From NCBI GenBank assembly GCA_018105865.1, contig CM030835.1, forward strand, positions 4,324,816 through 4,388,815: a DNA stretch of 64,000 nt, written 5' to 3'. The position numbers and the translations under genes were made by a program. The notes under the pieces were generated by a model. That model was not told the DNA's origin. It saw nothing but the letters and a program-made list of their open reading frames with translations, and ran no database searches. Below, piece by piece: positions 12,121-23,400 of the stretch; positions within the stretch are counted from its first letter, which is position 1; each line of letters starts with the position of its first letter. This DNA is from Metaphire vulgaris. Taxonomy: Eukaryota > Annelida > Clitellata > Crassiclitellata > Megascolecidae.

Positions 12121-12371
12121 ACCTTGTCTGACCTTGACGGCAGCTGATTGACTGAGTGTGTTTTTGGGTGGGGATATAGTCAGGCCTGCTGACAAAATAT
12201 CCGGGCTCCTGGGCAGGGCAGTCACCTCAATAATTCACATTAAAATCGTTGTGAAACAAGATCACTGAATTCTGTGGTAGTGATGTAAGCTGTTTGTGAT
12301 TTCAGATATATGTGGACTGATTTTGGTGTGGTCACAGTTGTCGCTGCAGATTTTCTCGTGGTTTCTTGACG

Positions 12372-14154
12372 ATGGGAGCAATTGACAAAGGGAGTGGCCT
12401 GCTTCCAAAGGTAGCTGCCCTGCTCCTTGTGATTGCCCTCCTCTTCCACCTGATCGCCATCGGCGCCCCGAACTGGGCAAAGACAGACGAAAGCCAGACT
12501 GATCGGAAGGAACACATCGGATTGTGGAGATACTGCACTTACCCGGTGGGGGGCGGTCAGTCCTGCGATGACTTCGTCAACATTATCACCGGAGGTTAAT
12601 TTAAACTTTGCCAATTTCAATTGACTAAGAAACACAGGAATTAACAAATTGCTATGAGGGTTCATTGGGGCAGTTGCACCTCGGGGTAACCCCGCTATAA
12701 GTAAATGTCTTTAAATAATGGAAAGTATGCAGATATCTAGAAAGACATAAAAGTGCACCCCATTTGGTGTAAAGTACGGTAATATTTTCACAAAGCTTTT
12801 TTGCTTGTTTTTTGCCTATTTGCTTTTCGGCCCAAAATGGAAAACTTTCTTAAAACATTTTGGCTGACAAGCTGAGAAGTCACATGATATTTTTTTATAA
12901 ACGGAAGGACCTTCTTACAAAGAGATGACGTTGACCATTTTTGAACGTAGCGCTTTTCCTTGTGTCGCGCTGATAGGACTTTTATGCTGGTTGTAGACTG
13001 GTTGAAGGCAGCACAGGCGTTCATGGTGCTCGCGCTGTTTGCCCTGCCAGCTGCCATCGGCATGGTGGCAATGTGTGCCTTCGTCCCCGATTTTTCCGAT
13101 GATATTCGTGTCGTCGGCGCAGCCATTGGCGTCACAGCGATAGCAGGTAAACGTTACGCTTCCTACTGTGCATCATATTCTGATGTTGGCATTGCCATAT
13201 GTGGTGTCACATTTGACTTGACATACTTTACTTCCAGGAAATATGCAATTACGGTACCCAATCTAAGTGTTAAAACCTTGACCTGTCCAGCACTTAGTTT
13301 TGATTTTTGATTTCACTTTCAAGCAATATGAAGCATGTTGTTGCAGTGGTTCTATATTTGTTGACCGAGTGATTGAATGATTGATTGGCTGATTGAACAT
13401 GATACTGAATGGATCAATGCAGACAGTAGATACATGTTTAGGTGGTAATGGGAAGTAATTTCTTTCATATTTATTTCCATTTGTTAAGTGTCTTCCTTTG
13501 TTGGTTTTGGTCTATCAGCTAATTAAAGTTTCCAATTTCTTGCATTATTTGTCTTAATACAGAAAATGTATCATTGTTGGAGTTATCTTTTAAGCTAACA
13601 CAGTGGTGCAGCCAGGATTTCCAGAAGGGGGTTTTGGTTTCGATTGTGACAAAAACATTTTTTAACATGCAAAAAACCTCTATTTTATTTTAGGAGCTGA
13701 CAAGCAAAAAAAGGTCGTCACCTCCCTGACACCTTTACATTCTTTCTATAGCACTGAGAAATTTTTCAGCCAGCAGCCAGCAAAGGGGGTTTTGACCCCC
13801 AAAATCGTGTCCAAAAATGAAAACTGCATGGAAAAGCTTGTAAAAAAATTTTCGTTGACAGCCAAGGGGGTTTTAACCCCCAAAATACCCTTGCTTACAT
13901 CACTGAGCTAACAAGACGTTAGCTATTAGCTTCTGATTTGATGAATTTATCTGAGAATTTTAATTTTTGTAGGGATTTTTACGCTTGTATGCGTTGCAAC
14001 ATTCGGAGACTGTTTCCAGGAATATTTTAACAACAAGGAGCCAACATGGAATGACATTGGTGTGTTGGACTGGGCATTTGGCTTGGCTGTCACTGACTGC
14101 ATACTTACATTCATTGCAGTTGTTTTGATGATTGCAAGCATTGGGTCTGAATAG
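12372..14154 (+). CDS. claudin/PMP22/EMP-family four-helix membrane protein
   Basis: Three exons are 12372-12594, 12997-13146 and 13973-14154. All junctions are phase 1 with GT/AG ends, giving 184 residues. The first in-frame ATG is used. Helix 1 spans about residues 11-31. The first extracellular loop has W35, GLW (50-52), C55 and C65, the W..GLWxxC..C signature of the claudin superfamily. Helix 2 (about 80-100), helix 3 (about 111-135) and helix 4 (about 158-180) follow, with a short second loop rich in Asn/Glu/Trp. Family members sit in the plasma membrane at cell contacts or regulate membrane cargo. Which subfamily this belongs to cannot be told, as the invertebrate members are diverged. 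Both introns host repeats, including a MITE at 13601-13905. No frame damage is seen. Confidence 0.88.
13601..13905. mobile_element. hAT-type MITE in claudin-like intron 2, perfect 8-bp duplication
   Basis: The left end CAGTGGTGCAGCCAGG and right end CCCTTGCTTACATCACTG are imperfect inverted repeats. The flanks 13593-13600 and 13906-13913 are both AGCTAACA. The interior carries the GACAAGCAAAAAAAGGTC core at 13699 and a repeated GGGGGTTTT(A/G)ACCCCC motif. Confidence 0.88.
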
Positions 14155-14871
14155 TCATTGGAGTGACTTTACTTGTGACCACAAATGTATGATAATATTT
14201 TGTATTTTTTTTGCTATTGACTTGTAAAGATTTCTTTTAAAGGTATGCAATGCCCTGATTAGACAGTTACGTTATAACTGTTTTCAGGAAGAATTAATTA
14301 ATTGATACTAAATCATGCGTGGCTTGAAACAGGATTTGTGTTTAAAAGACTGCCATGCAATATTGTTGTATTTGTGTTTTCTTTGGCAGATGACATTATG
14401 ACCTGTTATTTAATACAGCAAAGTGTGGTGTGCATGTCTTATATTAATAACATGTCTAGAATTCATAATGCAAAACCTGAGATGGCTGTTTGGATAAGAG
14501 CGAAAAACTTTGGTGAAGTTCTACCTGTGTTTTGTCTACAGCTTCTGAGAAATATTAAGCAAAAAATGGTCATTAAAGTAAATTACTGTCACAAAATAGC
14601 AACCTGAAAGTACATCGATTAGTCCCAAATCAGAATGCTGCAATATTGATTTTCTGACAGAACTGATGTTTAGGCATATACCCGGTATATTTATACTTTT
14701 TCAAAAAAATATTTTGTTTCTTACAAAGACTTGAAATCTTGTAATTCTTGGACATGCTTTCAGGGTTCTGATTTGCCATCATTTGGATTTTTGTAACAAA
14801 ACGGGTGATTCGAGGCAATGTAATTTTTTGACAGATTTCTTTGGCGTTCATGTCTATATTGTCTATATTGA

Positions 14872-14874
<3 letters not shown>

Positions 14875-14918
<44 letters not shown>
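14875..14918. repeat. (TA)n microsatellite
   Basis: About 20 TA units. Confidence 0.9.
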
Positions 14919-14920
<2 letters not shown>

Positions 14921-15599
14921 ACGCCTTACCTTTGAGGGGGATCCTAGATTTGTTACCGCTAGGGTCATAGCCTGTCAAAAATAGTGACGTATTTTATGAA
15001 CGGCCCCTATCAGAAGTTTAGAACAAAGTAAAACTTGGCGTAGAAGACAGACGCTCTGGACAACGACTTGCTGTTACAAAGCCGCTGAAGTGACCCGCAG
15101 TTCCAGAAAGGTTGAGAAACACCGGCCTATAGATTGAGAAACACCGGTCAAGTTTAAAACTGAATCTTATCTCACAATAACGCAAGGAAAGCGTATTACC
15201 ATTTTGCACAGAAACTCCACTAATAAAATAATGAAATCTCTTGCTTTAGGCTCTAAAAGTTCAGACAACCTGATGGTTAAACGATTTTGCGTCACTCATA
15301 GGATTTTTAAAACGAGTGGAAAAGGTATGTTCCGGATAAAAGTTTAAAGAAGATAATTTTCACGGAATTTCAATATCTATTCCTCTTATTTTGTCTTATT
15401 TGGTAAAAATATGAATAGTTATGTCTAATACATTTGCTATATTTTCATTCGAATGGAATCAGAGCTTCTGTTTTGCCATTCATTAAAAACTAAGAATATT
15501 ATTTTCAATTAATGTTCGCCAGATGGCACCAATGCATTTTATATTGCATGCTAAGATTAGGGTCGCGGCACGTTAAAAACCGCCGATCGTCATCTCATC

Positions 15600-15860
15600 C
15601 CACACTGTCACGCTCGTCAGATCAGTCATCTCTCAAAAAAAAACTCCAAACGCGGTTTCTCATACGTTTAACCAGAACTTTGGAACTCAATTTCAGCCTT
15701 CCTACGCAACCTTCGACACGGTCAAACAAGAAGTTCTAGATCCTCATTTTCTTTAATTCCTTCCCTATGCGCAAGTCTTTATGCCTAAACTTAAAACCTT
15801 CCTATCCCAAAAGTCATTTGCTCCGTAGCTATAACAACCCACCACGCTGTTTTATGGATA
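15600..15860 (+). mobile_element. LINE ORF2 C-terminal relic (CR1/Jockey-like tail)
   Basis: In shifted frames the text reads PELWNSISAFLRNL, then MPKLKTFLSQKSFAP and a stop. This matches the APxLWNSLPxxLR...FKxxLKTFLF tail of non-LTR retrotransposons. It is dead and has no RT core. Confidence 0.6.
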
Positions 15861-16662
15861 CACCGACAATCCACATTGCCTATGGCTATTTCAAAAAGAT
15901 TACGTGCATAAGAATAATTAGCAGCCACTGGCCACTGCCCACTGTACTCTAATTAATCGTTATATAAATTTACAAGATCTCTACTTTCTTACTTAATTTG
16001 CTATTTTAAAAATATAGCAACTTCCGGTTTTGTTAACCTTTCTGATTGTAAACAAATCATTTAACGAGTTTTTAAAATGCAATTTAATGTGGAATAATTT
16101 GTTATTTACTTGCGATGCGTGTGCGATCAGTTTAGCTTATAATTGCGCTTTTTACTTTAATATACTATTTTAATTTCTTATGAAGTGAACGCGTAAGTTT
16201 TGTGGACTGTAGAGTGCGTGTTTTAACACGCCCAGTGAAGGATTTTTGTAGCGCTCTAATCACTTTTGAATCGTTTCACTCTTTAGTTTATGACCAACTT
16301 TAAAACGCATTTATTCAAGTTCAGTTGCGAGTAATAGTTGTCAAAGCACCCTTGTTTTGTGCCATTAGCTCATTTACGGCACTATAGTAAATTGTCTGAC
16401 AATAATAATAATATACTGTATCTATTAACTAGACGAGGACATAAGTAAAAACATTAAAAGAGTAGAGGATAACAAGTTTCAATTGTTGAATTAGGCAGCA
16501 TTGCTTTCTAGGTCTATTTGGAGACGGTCGTATAGAAACAATAAGCGCATTCTTTAGTAAAGCTAGAAAGTCTCGTTGACTTATTTAGAACCAGTGTAAA
16601 AGTAGTATGTAAAGGACCGACATGTTTTTTATGTTCTATTTAGGCTCAGCAGTTTTGCAATA

Positions 16663-17070
16663 GGGCTGTCCATTAATTACGTCAACAAATTAGGGGGGGT
16701 TTTAAAATGTTTGACAGTTGTTGACAGGGGAGGGGGTCAAGAAAAGTTGACGTCAACAATTTCATTTTTTACAAATGATAAAAAATAGGAAATTTCATGT
16801 AATACTATTTATTACAACAGAAAAAAGCCTGACAAGCAAAAAAGGTCATCACCACATTATGACACTTGATGAACAAAAGAAAGGGGAAAAGGTCTCATCG
16901 CTGCAAAAATAATAACCTTCTAAATTTTTTAGGGGACTCGTCACTGGTCTTAGTGGGGAGTCAAAAGTTTTTGACATAATTGCAGGGGTCACTGAAAGTT
17001 GACAGTTGTTGTCAAGGGAGGAAGGGTCAAAATTGTCCCAAAATTGTTGACATAATTAATGGACACTCCC
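16663..17070. mobile_element. MITE with GGGCTGTCCATTAATTA ends
   Basis: The left end GGGCTGTCCATTAATTACG and right end CATAATTAATGGACACTCCC are inverted repeats. The next parts (GTTGACAGxxGTTGAC, GGGGGTCAA) are also mirrored. It carries the GACAAGCAAAAAAGGTC core at 16831, although its ends differ from the CAGTG families. No clear target duplication. Confidence 0.75.
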
Positions 17071-17426
17071 AATCATGTCAGCTAGAAAATATATGCTGAC
17101 ACAGTGGGACTGTAATGTGGAAGAAGATAAAGACCTAATTAGTTGCAATTGCTCTTTTGCTTGTTTTGAGGACAGATTTTTTATCTGAATCAGATGGGAA
17201 GTTAAATGAGTATCTGAATATACCAAGGATTTTATTATTATGTTAAAATGTGTACAATTATTGCTGGTCAGAATGTCTTGTGACTTTATGCCTAATTGTA
17301 CCAAAGAGTTTTAATATTTGTCATGGTGAGGCTTTTACTGGTATGTGTCTTTTGTATTCAGTTGAGTTAATTTCTTGTGCTTTAGTCTCTCTGGTTTGTG
17401 CCAAATTGCAGTTCCTGTGCTGTGTA

Positions 17427-20400
17427 ATGTCAGAAGTCAGTATTTCAAAGCCGTATGTTTTCCGTGGAGCGGCATATCTGGTGACGGTTATTACATCACA
17501 TGACCAGCTGACTGTCAGCATTGAAGAGCGGGTTACGGGGAATCAGTGGAAAGGAACATTCAGTGTTGCAGGTTCATCTTGTTGAATTTTAAGTGAATTA
17601 TGAGTAGAAAGACAGGCTTTTAGGGTTGAGCAAAATTATGAAAATTTGACTGGTTCTGGTTGTTTATACTGATTTCTTAATTGATTACATTACCGGTAAT
17701 TATCCACTTGGTTTTGTAATTATCAGATTTAATCCGCTTACTTTGCTGCGTGCAGCTGGTTCCCTGTTATAGCATTGAAGTTGCATATGGCTTGGCGCTG
17801 GATGGGTGGCAATCATAAGATCCTACTGTGGTACCAACAGCCAGCTCATCTGTTTACCACCATTGAATTGTAGTGCGAAAGTGCAAAGGTCAACTTGAGC
17901 TCCAATGAAACATTAAACCTTAGCTTAATGAGTCTTGTGCTGCCACTTGTCTGAAACTCAGAATTATTACTGTCCATGGAGATTGATTTGATCTGACCTT
18001 ACCTGTTTTGCTTTAACTGTTTTTAACTATCACGTTGTGTACCGGTATGTCTTTACCAGAGATCGAGGAATTAACGGAGAAAACGGGACATTTTGAAAGT
18101 TTCAAAGATTTTGTGGCAATGGTCAGAGCTGCTGTGACACAGGTTCTTAATGATGAATATCTTATTTGTTGCTGTCTGTTCATCTGTTGTCATTTATGGA
18201 TTTCCTTTTGTGTGTTTTTATGTCTTGAGAAAAAGATGTTTATCCATTAAACTTTTAAGATTGTTATACACATTTATCTTGCATTCTTTTTCTAGGCAAT
18301 TATCTCTGGACCTTTTGTAATCTAAATTGAAAAAAATGTCAAAATTCACCAGATTTCCATTTGTTATTTTTAGCTTATGCTTTTTAGCAATGTTACTTAT
18401 TACATTACAGAGCAGTGAGGCTGTGACACTTGACCTTTTGACCTCGGCCGACCTCAAATTACTGCACAGTACACGAACGGGAACGCAGTCTGATGTCACT
18501 GCAAACGACAGCAGCAACAAAAAGAGGTTCCTGCTGTTGGTACATGCTATTGGTCCTAACAGGTTTGCTATTTTGTTATTGTATAATTGTGTTTTAATTA
18601 ATATTTTGAAGCTTATCTCTACTTAACCTTCCGGTCTATTTGTGTCTAAGAAATTTTGTTGAGTTGGATAATTTTTTAAAATTAGGAATTTGAATGATCT
18701 TTACTGTTATACTTGTACAGAATGATAAAATATCCAATGAGGCTCCGTTACGCTGATCCTGTTGAACTTCGTGAAATTGTTCGGAAATTACAGGAAGAAA
18801 ATCAGAAATTAAAGCAACAGGTACAATGCAATGCATTCTAGAGGCATATCTCTGGTTCAGTTTGTAATATGAAAGTTTAACTGGTTCTATCACAGTCATT
18901 TCTGATTGTTAGAAATGTTGTAGAAAATTATGACTTATTCTGTTGATTTACTCTGAGATAGGATTCATTGACAAATAAATAACCCACTGCATAAAGCACT
19001 GAATGGTTTACATTAGCAATGTGTCATTTGTGAGCTGAACCAAATTAGTGTTTCCATTGTAAACAACGTATGAACTGCATTGAAAGTCATAGACGGTATA
19101 GTTACAAAATCCACTAAAATTTTCTTAAGTTTTAGAAATTTTAAAATCCAAGCCTTAGTTTTGTGAAATATATAAATTCAGAAATTCAGAAAGACAACAG
19201 CTTTTTAGGCATCTTCAAGTTAAAATGCACTCGATCCTTTGATCACATCGGATCCAATGGATTTAATGAAATCTCATTATTCATCTAATGATTTACTAAT
19301 GCGATATAATATTTGCACTCATGAATCAGAAGACTTTAAAGAAACTGCCATCTTGAATCCAAAGAAGAGCTAGTGACATAGTAAGTCAACAGACAAGACT
19401 TTATAGTTAGGCCTTTGTATTTTTTATGATGCACACATTAGCAGGACATTTCAGAAGCAAGACGCGCAAGTTTTGCATTTGCTGCTTTATAGGATCAAAA
19501 ACTATGAATACCTGAGTTCAGCTTTTAGAAAGCCATTGCTCCAACCGATACTGCTGAGAATTTTGGCAAAAGCCATAAGTAAACAGGAAAGGTTTTTAAG
19601 TTTCTGAGCAAAAAATAGGTTTATTAACAGCATGCTTTGTCCCTGTTCTGCTGAACATCTGACTTTGGCCTTTCTGCGGTACATGGTGGACCTGCCATGC
19701 CAGGTTATCCTTTGGTAGGAATGCTGAGTTTTTGGCAGCATAAGAAGTTTTTGACTGTCTTTTTTTGACAGAGACAAAAGGAATATGTACTGAAGGAATT
19801 GGACCAATTGAAAATCGAGTGAGTGAAATTGTGTGTTTGCATTTAAAATTTCTCTTGTATTAATTTTGAATGCCATTTTCATCATCATCATCGTCGTCAT
19901 CATAATCATCATCATAATTGCTCTCTGCCAACTCACTAGTGGCTATAGCTAGTCAGAGAACATTTTCAGGCTTTTTTGTCAAATTATATTAGTTTTCTTC
20001 CTTCTACAATTGTCAGTTGTCTTTATTTGAGATCTTCTTTTATGTTGTCTATCCATTTTTTTCTGGGCCTGCCTCTTCCTTATAGTCTGTTTTTATATTA
20101 AATTTTATCAGATGCATTGAATGCTCAGCATAAGCTGTCTGTCCATTCTGGATTTAAGTGTAGGGTGTTGTTGCATATTTTAGGCAGGGCATATGCAGTT
20201 CTTTTGGTTTTGCTTCAGTTACGATCGACTGTTAAAAGAGAAGGAAGAACTTGAAGCAGAATTTAGTGAATACAGACAAGATGCTGAGGGTGGAGTGAAC
20301 TTCAAAGAAGCAAACGAGATTAGAATATTAAAAGATTTTATCAAGACGTTAGAAAAGGAAATATGCGACCACCAGAGAATCATTCAAAAGAGAAAAGACC

Positions 20401-23400
20401 AATACCGAAAAGTTCTTACTGAGGTCAATTCAAGCATTTCTAAAAAGGAAAATTGTAAAAACTTTTGACCAATCACTTCGTTATAAAAATGGTTCTGAAT
20501 TTTCATTGCCTACAGAAATGAGTTGATGCACTGCAGCCTTGTTTGGCTGTTAATTGGCTGGAAAAGTTTTGAATATCTTCCTGACAGAAAGCTTAATTTC
20601 AATGGAAAACAATTTTTTTATTGTATCAGGAAAAAACCGTTTAGATTTTGTCAAAAATATGTAATTTGCAGTCAAGATTTATGTCCTTTGGCATTTAAAT
20701 TTTAAATACCCTTCTATACACAGGGGCAGAAGTTTTATTCAACTAAAGAAGTTTTGGAAGCGATTGAAAATGGTAAGTTTGATGACATGGGTATTTCCAG
20801 GTGCGATGACAACTAAAAACGAACAAATTCTGCTGGAAAATATTAAAAACCAAGTCTTTGAACCTATGTGACATGTGTCAAATATATATATATGTCATAA
20901 TTGCTTCAACATCTTTCACACAAGATCCTTTCTAAACTAAAATAACATTTTACATAATTTCTAATGTCTATTACATATGTCTACACGTTTGATAGTTTGC
21001 CACTAATGTCTTGTTGCTAAAAACTTTTTTAGCAGCTTTTTGAAAAAGTCCCAAAAATACATGTGTTATAATTGCTTTGAGAACATTCACACAAAATCCT
21101 CTGTAAAATAAAATATGACACTTATACATCTATATATAATTTTTAAAATGTTTATAACATATGTGTACATGTTTCTGATAGCTGACTTACAGCAAATTTT
21201 TGATGAACTTAAAAGTCCAATTTTAATTTTTAATTTTTTACATTTTTATTTATTCCCATGAAATATGAAGAATGTAATTGTAAATTTTACATGTTTCTTT
21301 TCATATTCTTGTAGATAATCAAAACCCTTTCCATTGAGATATACATTGTCAATATTGCTGTGATATTTGATTTAAAATATTTCTGGAAACTGTTGAGGGG
21401 TAAATTAGAAAAACCCGCCAAAGAGTTAATTTCAATGGAAAACATTTTTTATTGTATCAGGATAGGTCTTTAATGTTCTGCATGTTTGGAAATGTTGTAT
21501 TTTCTCGTTGCAGTTGGACGATGTTCGAGCCAGTGAGCGAAACCTTCAAGTTCGAGTAAAAAGTCTCACAAATGAGAGAATAATATAAAAGGTAATAAAA
21601 AGGAAAATTCTGCTAAGGGTTTAATGATCCAATTTGCTCTTTAGAAGTTGTTTTGAATTAAGCTCTCTGCCAGATTTGTACAGGCAGAGAGCACCAATGA
21701 ACTCAATGTAGAAAAACCTTTTGAATAATTAAAAGCAACTTTGGAGTTTGACATTTGCATGCAGTTGTGAGAAAAGAAAGAAAACATTGGGAACGTTTCC
21801 TATCTGGCTTTTGCCACAATTAGCTGGCAGAGAACCAAGATGATGATGATGATGATGCAGGTGTGTTCCATTAATTTCTATAATTTTTAGACGTGGATCA
21901 AGGGCCTTTCCTGGTTCGATGACATCCCGAACCGTCAACTCCATCTCGAGAAATTCAAGCCGTACGTCTAACCGCAACCTTTCCGCTGGGTCACGTTACA
22001 ACTCTTCTCGCGATTCAAGCGGTCTCTCAGCTGAGCGATCATCTACCCGTTCAAGACTTAATAATGATCTGCTGGCTAAAAGAAACCGATCTACGTCGAG
22101 AGAGTCTCGTCCATCGTCTCGCAATAAATTGAATTTCAACGGATCATTCTCTTTCTAGAGACCGGTTTAGGTCACCAAACATGTCGGCTGGATCACTCAG
22201 GATTTCGTCTTCATCTCCATCAGGTGCTTGCCAGAATAGAATTATTCATTATAATTTTTAATGAATTTGAGCAGATGCCACATTTGCTGGTACACTGTCA
22301 TACTGATATGCTGAGAATGAGGTGACACTTGTGGAGTCTGTGTTCCATTTTTTGTCACTTGTAAAAGATTTTGCCTTTGTCTTTAAAATAATTTGTTACT
22401 TAGTTTGCTAATGGTCTTAATTCTAAAATCATTGTCAAACGATTTTATTGTTTAAGGCGGCAGGACTCAAAGATTTGATCCTACAGCATTTCATGCCGAC
22501 AAGCAAAGACGGCAGAAAGAAAGCGACATGAAAAAGTTGGTTGCCTTTGATATTTGATTTGACAATCGATCAAAACAGCCGTTGCATATTACATCCTTAG
22601 CATTGGCTGGTTTGACTTGCATTATTTGTGCAAAATTTAAGTACTCAAAAAAGTAATAATCATAAGAAAAAATTGAAAATGTCATTGGTTGTTTTGGTTT
22701 GTGTTTTGCAAATATGTTCAGATTTATTAAGCATGGTCATATGCATGTTTTCAGAAAACGTCAGATCAATTCAAAAATGGCCAGTGGAGACTTTGTGAGA
22801 AAAAGCAAAGTGGAATTAGGCACAAGATCAAATTTGTTCCACGGTTAAGTTTCAAGTTATCTTTTCTAATTCAATCCAAATTTCTTATTTCTTATGGTAA
22901 TTAGAAATGACAAGACAGAAGGGATTTCCCACTTATTTAGGATTTATGGGGACCGTTGGGGGGCAACTTCTAATCATGGGGGCCAACCATTTGTTGTTTA
23001 AATGGAAAGATAGGGTCCCAATGCTCAACAGGGCACGGGATCGGTGGAGTGCCACTGCACTGCAGCCCCTAAGGTCGACTCGGTCTTACTCGCTAGAGGG
23101 CAGTGGTAGAAAAATGAAGAGAAGGGCTAAGCTTCAAAGGTGAAATGTAGGTCTAGACGTTTGGCTGGCAACCTCCGCTAGATTATAATGGCGTAAGCCA
23201 CCTGTGTCGCTTTATATGCCACAGAAACTGGAGATCAGCACCAGCCCAAGATTTTAAATCGAGTATGGGAAACCTTACCCTTTTACTTGCATGAAGTAAA
23301 TGACTAAACATGCCGATTGAATATTTACTTTGTTTATAAATTATATTATGTATGTAATTGCTTTAGGCCGTGATGTGAGACGATCTCGAACTCCTTCTGG

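Larger units (their letters stand above)
14155..17426. other. intergenic gap between the claudin-like gene and CCDC61
   Basis: No supported gene is present. It contains a (TA)n tract (14875-14918), a LINE 3' relic (about 15600-15860) and a MITE (16663-17070). The open frame 14302-14607 has no family signature and no coding-like composition. Confidence 0.65.

Noticed and set aside
20724..20772. Possible extra CCDC61 exon (GQKFYSTKEVLEAIEN) between 20423 and 21514
   Set aside because: It has a fair acceptor and GTAAGT donor, but its 49-nt length breaks the phase. Joining 20423 directly to 21514 gives YRKVLTELDDVRASERN, which aligns with the family without a gap.
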